A DNA stretch of 26,598 nt, taken from the NCBI GenBank assembly GCA_014825775.1, contig MVAQ01000268.1, positions 1 to 26,598 on the forward strand, given 5' to 3'. Below the pieces are notes generated by a model, which saw only the letters and a program-made list of their open reading frames with translations, ran no database searches and had not been told where the DNA came from. Source of the stretch: Krasilnikovozyma curviuscula. Lineage: Eukaryota > Basidiomycota > Tremellomycetes > Cystofilobasidiales > Mrakiaceae. Positions 1 through 8,804 of the stretch are shown in pieces; position 1 is the stretch's first letter, and every line of letters begins with the position of its first letter. A program made the translations under genes and the position numbers.

Positions 1-325
1 GTTCTTCTTGTTCCTTCCAACGACACCTCACCACCGCAACCTCCCCGAGCGGCCCTCTCCCAACCACAACCATGGCCCCCTCTCAAAAGACCCAGCCATC
101 GCCGCCCTTCCACAAGACGTCAAAGACAAGCTCTTCCCTGCCTCCGAATCCTTTAAAGAAGGCCAGCCGAAACCCGCTGGCGCACCCGTCGTGCTCATCA
201 ACCACGGCGAGGGCACGGATGAGTTCCTGCAGAAAATGGACGGCGCCAAAGGTGGTAGAAACTTTAGATCGGAGAAGGCTAGGGATAGGAAGGTTTACTC
301 TTTGGAAGATAGGAAAGGTATCTAG
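1..325 (+). CDS. C-terminal part of an unidentified protein (5' end outside window)
   Basis: An open frame runs from the window edge to a TAG at 323-325. Its last 75 or so residues are rich in Lys, Asp and Glu and look coding (for example DVKDKLFPASESFK and DEFLQKMDGAKGGRNF). An ATG at 72 opens another frame, but that translation is Ser/Pro/Arg-rich and looks like a shadow. I therefore read this as the last exon of a gene that starts to the left. The first 60 or so bases are pyrimidine-rich and could be intron or leader. No domain was recognised. The gene converges on the phosphatase gene that ends at 611 on the other strand; the 285 bp between them hold AT-rich 3' ends and no other gene. Confidence 0.4.
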   Translation, partial: FFLFLPTTPHHRNLPERPSPNHNHGPLSKDPAIAALPQDVKDKLFPASESFKEGQPKPAGAPVVLINHGEGTDEFLQKMDGAKGGRNFRSEKARDRKVYSLEDRKGI

Positions 326-610
326 ATTGGCGGCTGGCCGTCTTTTGTGTATCGTTTAGACACTTCTTTCTCCTTCTCGCATTTCTTTCCTCTCAGCATT
401 TGTATACCTTTTCGCTCCTTTTATTAGCATCAATCAAATGCATTAACTTCGATGATTTAAACTAGAAACCCTTGCAGCGATGCCAATAAGGAATAGACGA
501 CTGACAGTAGAGCTCTAAGTAACTGGCTCAAGAGTCCTTTTTTTACATTTTTAGACAAAATTTAGAAACCGAAGGCTAACAAAGTGTAGAAAAGATCGAA
601 AGCTAGAGGT

Positions 611-3349
611 TTAAGCCTTGATCAGGACGACGTGGTCTCCCGAGGTACCGTTGGTGCCTTGGATGAAGTCAAAACGGGCGGTGGTCTCGTTGTAGACGGT
701 TAGTTTTGTGAATCCATCTTAGGAAAAAGAAAGTTCAGAACAAGTGTTCCCAAGACAAAATGAGAGCAAGATAAGGATCAGGTCAAAGGGACTTACATGT
801 ATTTTGGTTCAAAAAGGCGGTAAAAGGCAGGATTGGTTCGTCAGCGTCGAGGGTGGAGTGGGACTCAATATTGCCAGCTTGACCGTTGACAATGTGAAGC
901 ATGGACTTATTGGTAGAGCTTTAAAAAAGAAGTAACAAGATGTTGGCTTCAGGTAAGGATGAAGAGATGGCTGCTAGCGGTAGAACTCACAGGTAAGTGT
1001 TATTGTTGACGATGGCCGCGGAATCGATAGTTCCATTGCGCGACATAGGCCACATTCTTTCGTACCAGTGTATGTCTATTGATAGATTAAGATCAGATTG
1101 AATCCGATGGGTGGAGTGATAATGTCATTTGAAACTCACGACCGGAAATGTCTGTACACGACAACACAAAACAATGTAAGAGAATGAGAAAAAGAAAGAA
1201 ACGAAGAAAGAGGTCAGGTGTTTGGAAAGAAGCAGAGGGATGGTAAGAAAAAAGACGACTGACAAGCATCAACACCGTACTCCAAGAAGAGATCCTCGAA
1301 AGCGTTTCGGATGTGGGTTTGGTAAGACGAAACCTCGGAACTGTACATAGGACGGTGGCTCATAGCGAATACAAAAGGAGTCTTGGTCCTGTCGACAGAC
1401 TGTAAATCCTTCTTAAGCCACTGATACTGCTCGTAGCTCTCGACCTCCTGTTCTCAGAGAATGATTCAGTGACTGCTTTGGAACACGGGAAGAATCACTT
1501 CCGGAGACTCACGCTGAGGCTCCCATTGATCCATCCGAAGGGACCAGAATCGGTAATATAGGTTTCATCGGCGGTTGGGTGTGTCTCATTTCCAGAGAGA
1601 TCCAAGGCAAAGGGATATTCGTTGGGGCTTGGGAAGTCAGTTTCACCATTGAAGGTGATAAAGTGGGCAAGTCCGAAGTCATGGGAGTACCAGAAGTTAG
1701 AGACTCCTCCTGTTTCCTCACCTGCGGGCAGATATTGAGTCAGTCCCAAGCGAGCGATGTGCAAATACAGAGCGCGCCATGCTGTAGCGTGCGTCGAGAG
1801 AACCTGTAACGTACCTGGCATACGGAAACGGTGTTGGAAAGTGGTGAAGTTGCGCTGGGAAGGTGGACAGGAGTAGTAGTTCAACAACGACTCAGCAGCA
1901 GTCGTTCCGTTTTTTCCCTGGTTCACGAGGTAAGCAGTGAGTTCGTTATGTGGTCCATCAAACTCAGCGCAAGCGGCTTCGTGGTTTCCTGGCGCAACCA
2001 TATAAGGAACTTTTTTAGAGATTGGACTCATCCACTGCTGCCAAAGATCCCAGTTGGACTCGTAGATGACACTGATATCGCCGCCATGGGGACCTCCCTG
2101 CTCTGGGATCTCACCGGCTGGGAGTGTGACGTTGTATTCTGGAGTGAGACCGAATGGCAAAGAGGAGGAGCTTCCGTTGTAGCAGACTGGCCAGTAGTTC
2201 TCTCCGTCGGTTACGTTCAAGTCACAAGGAAGGAGACCCTCTGGAGAGCGCGAGTGAGACGATTAAAGAAGATCACAGCGTCAGGATTCACCCGCAGTCG
2301 AAGAAGATGTCAAGCAAGCAGTTCATACCATACCAATCATCAGCGTCTTTCAGGTTCATAAACATTATTTTAAATTAAATCAGTAAAGGCGGTTGGGTAT
2401 CACCCAATCGTAAAACTCACAAGAAATATCACCTCCATGCCACACAAAAGCAATGCCCTCGTCAATTGCCTTGATCAACTCGGTATGGGTACCGTTAGCG
2501 TTAGTGTAGCTACCAGGAGAAGGGCATCAGCTAGGGCTCTCGACACCAGCTATACTATTGCGCTCACCCCATATCATTGATGATAGCAACTCTGCGTGGG
2601 GAATAATCAATACAATTAAATAAAAACCCAGAAGAGCGCTGAAAAACAACGGAAGTTTTAGCTCTTACGTGAAGTTTCCGCTATCACCAGCCTTTCTAGC
2701 TGTGGTGAAGCTAAGGACATCAGAAGGAGTGGTTCCATTACCGCCTGGAATCTGGTAGAAGTACTCTTTGCCGGCGTCCAAGTGGTGGATCTGAACTTCG
2801 TGGAAGAACTGGGAGCACTGGGTGGTGTTGACAAGGGAGCAGGGTGGGGTTCTGTCATAGGTGTGGGTCTTTCCGGTCGCCTTATGGTTAAGCTTGTCCT
2901 TGCTTTCACCATAATGAACAACTGGGTGCTTTCCAATACCGAATGGAGTTTGGAAGTGGACGTTCAACCCGGTTGGGGTGTAAGCGGTGGAGATGACGTT
3001 GATGTTATTGGTTGGGTTGGCAGACTTTGGAGTGACGGCAGGTGGCTCAGTAATTCTCAAGAAGCCTTTACCATTTCCGTTGATAGTTTGGTCAACATAA
3101 TCTCCAATTGGGACAGCTGGACCGATCTGTGGAAACAACGGCGGCGAGATTACAAACACTGCGTATACAATTAGAGCCGGGCTGCGAAGAACTCACATCT
3201 AAAGAAGAGAAAAGAAATCATTAGCGAAGTTTCAGCAGAGGTCAGGATATCACTTCGAACTCGCAAGGGTAGGTCTCATCGGCGACAGGTGCAGCCTGGG
3301 TAGTGGAGATGACAACGAAGGCCCCAAGGAGTAACAAATTGCACTTCAT
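611..3349 (-). CDS. Secreted purple acid phosphatase (metallophosphoesterase)
   Basis: Releases phosphate from organic phosphomonoesters outside the cell or in the wall, using a two-metal centre. Exons (minus strand): 3254-3349, 2669-3126, 2568-2591, 2421-2509, 2329-2346, 1815-2240, 1513-1721, 1264-1447, 1140-1151, 991-1075, 797-918, 611-717. These total 1830 nt (609 aa) and every junction is in phase. A signal peptide covers residues 1-20 (MKCNLLLLGAFVVISTTQAA). A fibronectin-like N-terminal domain follows (about 33-184), then the catalytic domain. All five metal motifs are visible: NDMG (about 192), GDISY (about 220), GNHE (about 313), the His of AMSHRP (about 471) and GHIHWYER (about 505). 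Many N-x-S/T sites suggest glycosylation. The FWYSHDFGLAHF stretch is typical of fungal members. Three exons are unusually small. Two CACGTT motifs upstream may reflect phosphate control. Confidence 0.92.
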
Positions 3350-3591
3350 CCTTGAATTGATTTCAATTACAGAAAGAATTATCAGCCCAGCAGTGGAGTA
3401 TAATGCGAAGACTAAGTGGTGCACTTACTTGCTCTAGAGCTGATTAGATAGTTGGATCAAGCAAGCTCGTTGGCGAAGAGATGGTCGAAGGGAACCTTTC
3501 CCACCAACTTTTTTTTTTCTCCTCCAGTCTTACACCCAGGTGGATCACCTCCATACCCATTCCCTCAAATCCCATTGGACTGGCTCATCTA

Positions 3592-3659
3592 CACGTTCGT
3601 ATAGCAATAGCTTACCTGAACTTAAAATAGCAGCATATGGAACGATCGTGACGAACGTG
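3592..3659. promoter_or_regulatory. Pair of CACGTT motifs upstream of the phosphatase (possible Pho4-type sites)
   Basis: CACGTT is read at 3592-3597 on the plus strand and again at 3654-3659 on the minus strand (AACGTG on plus). They lie about 240 and 310 bp upstream of the phosphatase ATG. Basic helix-loop-helix regulators of the fungal phosphate response bind CACGTG and, more weakly, CACGTT. The link to this gene is inferred from position only; a hexamer can occur by chance. Confidence 0.25.
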
Positions 3660-4021
3660 AAGTCTCACTTGCGCCCATGCGATCTGATCTGGTGGGTGTG
3701 GCGACGCTAGTTTTAATGTTTCTCGCCGCTGGTTCCTCGAGATATAGATCTGCAAGACTTTGCAAAGTTTCACATTCAAGGGCTTCTAAATGACGAAATG
3801 TTTTGCAGGTCCAACGCAGAGAATAGTTTTAAAATATAAAAGGAAAAAACAAAACAAAAGAAAGCGAGATCCTATGTACGCCTGGGGAGAAATGGGGACT
3901 ATAGATAATACATAGAAAGAGATAAATGCGACAAAAGAATAGAAAACAAGGCATGTTGCAATAAGTTGAGCGACGGGAGAGACTGAGGTAGTACGCTGTT
4001 CAAAGTGGTCTCTACGGAAAC

Positions 4022-4087
4022 CTGAAAAGATAGAATAAAAGAAGACGGTCAATATAAATTCCAATCTGGCGGAGTGACGATACTTAC
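4022..4087 (-). other. Probable spliced intron in the 3' UTR of the membrane-protein gene
   Basis: On the minus strand a donor GTAAGTATC and an acceptor CTTTTCAG, with a branch-like TTGAC before the pyrimidine tract, bound 66 nt. That is a typical size for this window. The intron starts about 24 nt after the TAA of the membrane-protein gene, so it would be spliced in the untranslated region. It is shorter than the roughly 50 nt usually needed to mark the stop for nonsense-mediated decay. Confidence 0.5.
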
Positions 4088-4111
4088 CACACAATATTAA
4101 ACGGAGCAGAT

Positions 4112-5663
4112 TTAATAATTTCCTCCGTGACCCCCATTGTATCCACCCTGCTGAGGATAACCCCCGTAGTGCTCACCACTGTACTGCTGCTGCATAGGCT
4201 GCTGCTGGTGCTGCCCACTCGAAACACCCGCGACAGCGTAAGGATCGCCGCCCGTGTTGACATAGCCGTGGTTGGAGCCGCCGTATGCAGAGTAAGGTGT
4301 GCTGTACGCCTGCTGGGGTGGGGAGTAGGCTCTGTGCATCTCTGGCTGTTGTTGTCCATAAGGCTGCTGGGAGACAGCAGGTTGCTGGTAGTAGTTGTTG
4401 TACGCGACAGGCTGCGACTGTTGGGTGTAGTCTTGGGCAGCATAATCGTGCCCGTCAGAGCCAGCGACACCGCCGTAGGCTTGCTCAGGATACTCGAGGG
4501 TAGAGTTGACAAGGTCGGAGCGTTCCTTCTCGATCATCTCTGGCTCGGTTTCAGTGTAGTTGGGTTCAGAGGGGACCATGGGAGCTGGAGATGCATATTC
4601 GTCATCGTCGGCTTGGAAACGATTTCGAGACGACTTGGGTTTGAAAGCGAACTTCCTGACAATGAATCCAATGATAGCCAAAACGACTGAAGGTGAAAGA
4701 ATGCGGTGTCAGCCGAGTGTTTGAAGACAAATTGGGTAATTGCGAAATTGCTCACCAACAACAACCGCGACGATGATACCGATCAGAGCGCCCTTACTCA
4801 AACCACCAGAAGAGCTCTTGTTTCCGCTAGCATTCGTATTGGAGTTTCCTGCGGAAGGGCTTGGGAACGCACTGATCTTCATTCCAGACGTGTTCACCAA
4901 AGTTGGGATTACCGACGCAGACTTGGTGGTAATGGACGCAGATGAGGAGGACTGGGATGATGAGGTAGTTTCGGAAGATGAGGAGGACGAAGTTGAGGCC
5001 GCTGAAGTGCTGGTAGGAGTGGACGCTAAATTTTACGCGCGACGAAGACAAAACAACCCATTCAGAACCCATACAGTGACTGATCGGAAATAAACGCGAG
5101 GAACAGCTTAAAAACACGTACAGGTACTGGAAGTAGTTGGAGTCGATGATGTAGAAGTCGTAGATGAAGTAGTTGGGCTTGTGGTCGAGCTGGTGCTTGT
5201 GGAAGAAGAAGTCGACGTAGGAGCGGTCGTTGGCGTGCTTGAAGGAGAGGTGGTAGTTGGGGTAGAGCTCTACAGAAACGAGAGATATCATAAAGGATAG
5301 AGAATGGGATATAAGAGTGATAATAGGTCGTCAGTCGACGATTTTTGTACAGCGGCACTATCCACCGGCGTCGTAAAAGTCACTCACGGGCGTCGTTTGG
5401 GCAGCAGAGCTAGTCACCTGTTGCTGAGCACTGGTGGTATCAGCCTGAACAGGAGCAGTAGTCTGGGTAGCTTCCGAGTTTGGCGTTGAGTCAGTGACTG
5501 GCGCACCCGCCCTTTTTTCTACTGCATATCCGTCAACCCGTTCCTTCAGAAACTGAGAGGGCACTCGTTTCCTGATGAGCTTGTTGGAGCCGGCTGAGTG
5601 ACCGGAGACTTGAGCGGACACCAGGAGGGGCGAAGCAAGGAGAACCAAAGGCAAGAGCTTCAT
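4112..5663 (-). CDS. Type I single-pass membrane protein with Ser/Thr-rich ectodomain (cell-surface sensor-like)
   Basis: Four exons, 5388-5663, 5122-5269, 4756-5025 and 4112-4686, join in phase to 422 aa. Residues 1-17 form a signal peptide (MKLLPLVLLASPLLVSA). A long Ser/Thr-rich, probably O-glycosylated segment follows, with runs of TSTSS/SSSSS through exons 2 and 3. A hydrophobic helix (SKGALIGIIVAVVVVVLAII) spans the exon 3/4 junction, followed by a basic stop-transfer (RKFAFKPK). The cytoplasmic tail is first acidic (QADDDEYASP) and then rich in Gln, Tyr, Gly and Pro, with many QQPY/GGY repeats. The layout resembles Wsc/Mid2-type wall-stress sensors, but I see no WSC cysteine domain, so sensing is inference. 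It could also be a mucin-like surface protein. The pyrimidine-rich DNA at about 5700-5970 (minus strand) is probably its leader. Confidence 0.75.
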
Positions 5664-8273
5664 TTTCGGAGGAGCTGCTGGTGGGCGAGCTGGTGTTGTT
5701 CGGCGTCGAAGGCGAAAATGGGTGTGGGCCTGCTGGGTTGACCTCTACCAGAGAGGAAAAATACCAGAAGGTGAGGCTGCTAGAAGAGGGAAGAGCGAGT
5801 CCACTGGTAAGTCAAGGCAGACCGGGGCTGGAGCAGGAGGACTCACAGGGTAAAGAAGGGAGGTTGGACGCGTGAAAGCAAAGGATGTCCCGGGCTTGGC
5901 CTGAGAGATCGGTGAGGGATGGAAAGGAGGGTGGGGGTCGAACGACTGGATGGATGAGAAGGGTAAAAAAAGCAAAGAGAAGTAGTGAGGATTTCGTTGG
6001 CAGCTGAACAGAGGACGGACGAACTAGGATAACACCGCGAGGGGCATTGAAAACGGTGGCAAAAATCGACCAGCCCACCCTCGCGTGTTGCTTTCTTCGG
6101 CTCGTTCGTTCGACGAAAACAGAAATATGACGCCCAACCATGCATATTGATGACCAAAAGTCAAAACCTAGATTATGAGAGTTCGAGGGAGAGTAGAAAG
6201 TGCCAGAGACGAGGCGGTGAAGGGAAGAGGCGTCAAGGTTTGGTAAGATTAGGTCGGAAAAAGTAAACACATCGGTGCCATGTCCCATCCTTCTCTTTGA
6301 GCTGGACAGTCTGGTAAGATGGCAGGTGTAGGAAGAAGAGATAGTGAATGTATCAGTAGAGTAGGTGATCTGGGTCCAATATGAGGCAGGGCTCTTCAGC
6401 AGCTCTGTCGAGTCTTGCCATCACCCTGACTGAACAAGAGTCAAGAACTCAACGATAGTTTCGTTGTGAAAACCAGGATGATAATGATGATAATGATAAT
6501 GCTGTCTGGTTCAGCTTGACCAGCAGCAGTCTCACCTCATGTTTGTGGGAAGCTTATAAGAAGGAGGCTGCTACCCTGATGGAGCAGGCAGTGGTACACT
6601 CTTTAACTTAACCTTGCTGGCTTGCTACATATATGATCTATTGTTGATAATTCATAAATACATATTAATGGGTGATGGCACCCCTTGTCATTTGCCGTCA
6701 TCCAGCATGATTATGCTCCTAGTCGTTCACTTTCTGGAGTCAGTGCGGCGAACTAAGAATGTTGATTCTTTTTTTTTTTTTCTTTGGAGGGTCTTGCTTG
6801 TTCGTGTACTTCTTCTAATCTAGGGTGTCAGAGTTGCTTCAAGGTTTACATTAGGTCTTGCCCAAGATTGGTGCGGGCTCAAGTGGGTGTACAACACAAA
6901 CAGCGGCTGATGGTTGGTTTTGAAGCTCAAGGGAACTCTGCTGATAGCTTTCAACAGCTAAACGCCCAGTAAGATCTTTTATTCTTATTTTATTTTTAGC
7001 TCTGATGTGACGGGAAGTCTTGCTTCATGCTTCGCTTACTCGGCTCCCATCGACTCGGCGTTGTCGTCTATCAGCCTATCGGATCTCCTACGCCTCATAT
7101 CCAAGTAACAAGGACCTTTCGATCTCAGAATGACATTTGAACTCCCTCTCCATGGGCTCCATACACAAGCGCGCTGTGAGAGCAAGCTTCGATAGGAAAA
7201 CTAAGAATGGGACACGCGATTTACTTTGACTTGACAAAGGAGGCGCGAGAGACCCGTCATACTCTTAAGGGATGGGGATGGAAACTCGAGGTCATTCACC
7301 GCCAGTAGATACAATCTATATGAAAGCTCGCAAAGTGCCTTGTGAGATGAAAAATTGGTCGAGCGAGCGCAGCATGTCACGAATACAATCAAGCGGGCTG
7401 GGGAAACGTTATCGAGACCTGAACGTTGGGGTATTCTCCCTCATCTTTCTTCTTCGAACTACCATTTACTTCTATACCCTCACTATATTCAGAGATCCTC
7501 ACAACTGAGTGTATTCACCCCGACCTCTTAGCAACGTCTAGCTGCTTGAGCCCGTTGAAAGGAAGCGCTTGCTGTGCTGAAGCCATCTATAGGAGGGGCG
7601 TCTCATCGAGCGAGCTGGTTTATTGAAGAAGGTGAGCTACTTCTCTTTGCTTCCAATAATGCTTTCAAGAAAGCGAGATCAAGAGGATAGGTTATCCGCA
7701 GCAGTACGAGCAAGTGAGGCTGCAGTGGTATCTGGTTTGTGTGGTTTGGAAAGGGGGCTTGGCTGCGCTGGAGACCAAAAACCTAGCCCTTGCATTTTGC
7801 TGGGAGTTCGAACCAGAGAAAATTCAAAGAAGGGATATACTAAGCGTTGAAATGAAGCTGCAAAGAAACGATGGGTCTCTTAATGATGGATGGGGGAGGC
7901 GATCGACCGGTTCCATGTGATTTTTGATCGATCCAACAGCAGAACGACGTCCCGATCGGTTGCTATACACAGATTATATTTTCTGGGTCCAAGCTAACTC
8001 TCGCTTGCTCCCCTTTCCTCTTTCCTTGATCTGAATTCCTGGCCGTCGTCGTTCTTATTCGAATTCTCGCTTTAGCTTAATTGGACCTCTGGTCTACTCT
8101 TCTCTGGTCTATTCTTCGAAACACCCTTCCAGCCTTATCCGCTCCTTCAGTCAGCGCCCATCTCTCTGTCATCTGTAAGTGCCACTTCTCTCCCTTCCAT
8201 CTCGACCTCACCCGCCACCCCGCACAGCTGCTCGGCTAACCCCCAACAACCTTTCTCTCCCTCTGAACTAAAA
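5664..8273. other. 2.6 kb intergenic region without a convincing gene
   Basis: The first 600 bases are pyrimidine-rich on the minus strand, fitting the promoter and leader of the membrane-protein gene. The last 300 or so (7970-8273) are pyrimidine-rich on the plus strand, fitting a leader for transcription to the right, with a possible leader intron donor GTAAGTGCC at 8174. Between them I see a GATAAT-type microsatellite near 6478-6501, a T run near 6769-6781 and AT-rich DNA at 6610-6670. Short frames here have no recognisable domains and no supporting splice structure. A long non-coding transcript cannot be excluded. Confidence 0.5.
6478..6501. repeat. GATAAT/GATGAT microsatellite
   Basis: Four to five imperfect tandem units of GATAAT and GATGAT lie in non-coding DNA. 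This is a simple repeat, likely variable in length between strains. Confidence 0.7.
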
Positions 8274-8454
8274 ATGGCTTCCAGCAACCCCTCTTCACCC
8301 CAATCTCAGAAGATAAGGAAGCTTCTAATAGCTTGTAACAAATACTCCTTCACTGTTGCTCCTTGCAAAGGGGGCGGTGTCGTGGATCGAATCGATAGGA
8401 GGCTTTGTCTTGTCTGGTACGCCGCGAAACGGAAGGGTGAACAGAGCCCCTATT
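8274..8454 (+). other. Possible first exon or separate short coding segment
   Basis: An ATG at 8274 in a good context (CTAAAAATGGC) follows a long pyrimidine-rich leader. It opens 60 codons (MASSNPSSPQSQKIRKLLIA...) that end at a donor-like GTGAGTAC near 8455. The frame beyond could not be joined with confidence to the large gene starting at 8805. It may be an upstream exon of that gene, an upstream regulatory frame, or a small gene of its own. No domain was recognised. Confidence 0.25.
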
Positions 8455-8804
8455 GTGAGTACTTACTAGCTTCTCTTCCTCTCAAAATCTTGCTTCTAAC
8501 AGCAATTCACTCCTTCTGTTGTTTAGAATCTGTAGCTTGTATCCAGTCACAGAAAAATATACCGTGCGAAGTGAACTCAGTGACGTTGATTCTGTTTGGC
8601 TTTTGAACTAATAGGAGGTGCTTGCTGTGATAAGGTGGGTTTCCTTCTTTCATTCTCTTCTGATAAGGGAAAGTGTGACTCTAACAGATCATATCGGACA
8701 TCCAGCTACGATTTTTGGCTGTGTGTTTCTGCTGCCTCTCCACCGGTACATCTCGAACGAGACACGAGTGACGTTCGTCATCCCTCCCTTCCACGCAGCT
8801 AACG

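Larger units (their letters stand above)
3350..4111. other. Intergenic region: phosphatase upstream region and membrane-protein 3' UTR
   Basis: No coding frame is convincing here. The left part (3350 to about 3780) is the upstream region of the phosphatase, read on the minus strand, and holds two CACGTT hexamers. The right part (about 3780-4111) is AT-rich 3' untranslated sequence of the membrane-protein gene and carries a well-formed intron at 4022-4087. A 102-aa frame at 3786-4094 on the minus strand is hydrophobic but runs across that intron and UTR, so I do not call it. Confidence 0.5.

Noticed and set aside
72..359. 95-codon frame starting at an ATG with fair context
   Set aside because: Composition is Ser/Pro/Arg-rich and erratic; the overlapping frame ending at 325 looks far more protein-like.
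1831..2361. 176-codon plus-strand frame across the phosphatase
   Set aside because: It is antisense to exon 6 of the phosphatase, whose motifs and splice sites are unambiguous.
4127..4690. 187-codon plus-strand frame, Leu/Val/Arg-rich
   Set aside because: It mirrors the Gln/Tyr/Gly-rich tail of the membrane protein on the minus strand, a common shadow of biased codons.
5812..6288. 158-codon minus-strand frame upstream of the membrane-protein gene
   Set aside because: It is Ser/Pro/Leu-rich, lies in pyrimidine-rich leader-like DNA and has no domain or splice structure.
7730..7815. tRNA-like B box (GGAGTTCGAACC) in the large gap
   Set aside because: No acceptor stem, anticodon arm or good A box could be placed around it.
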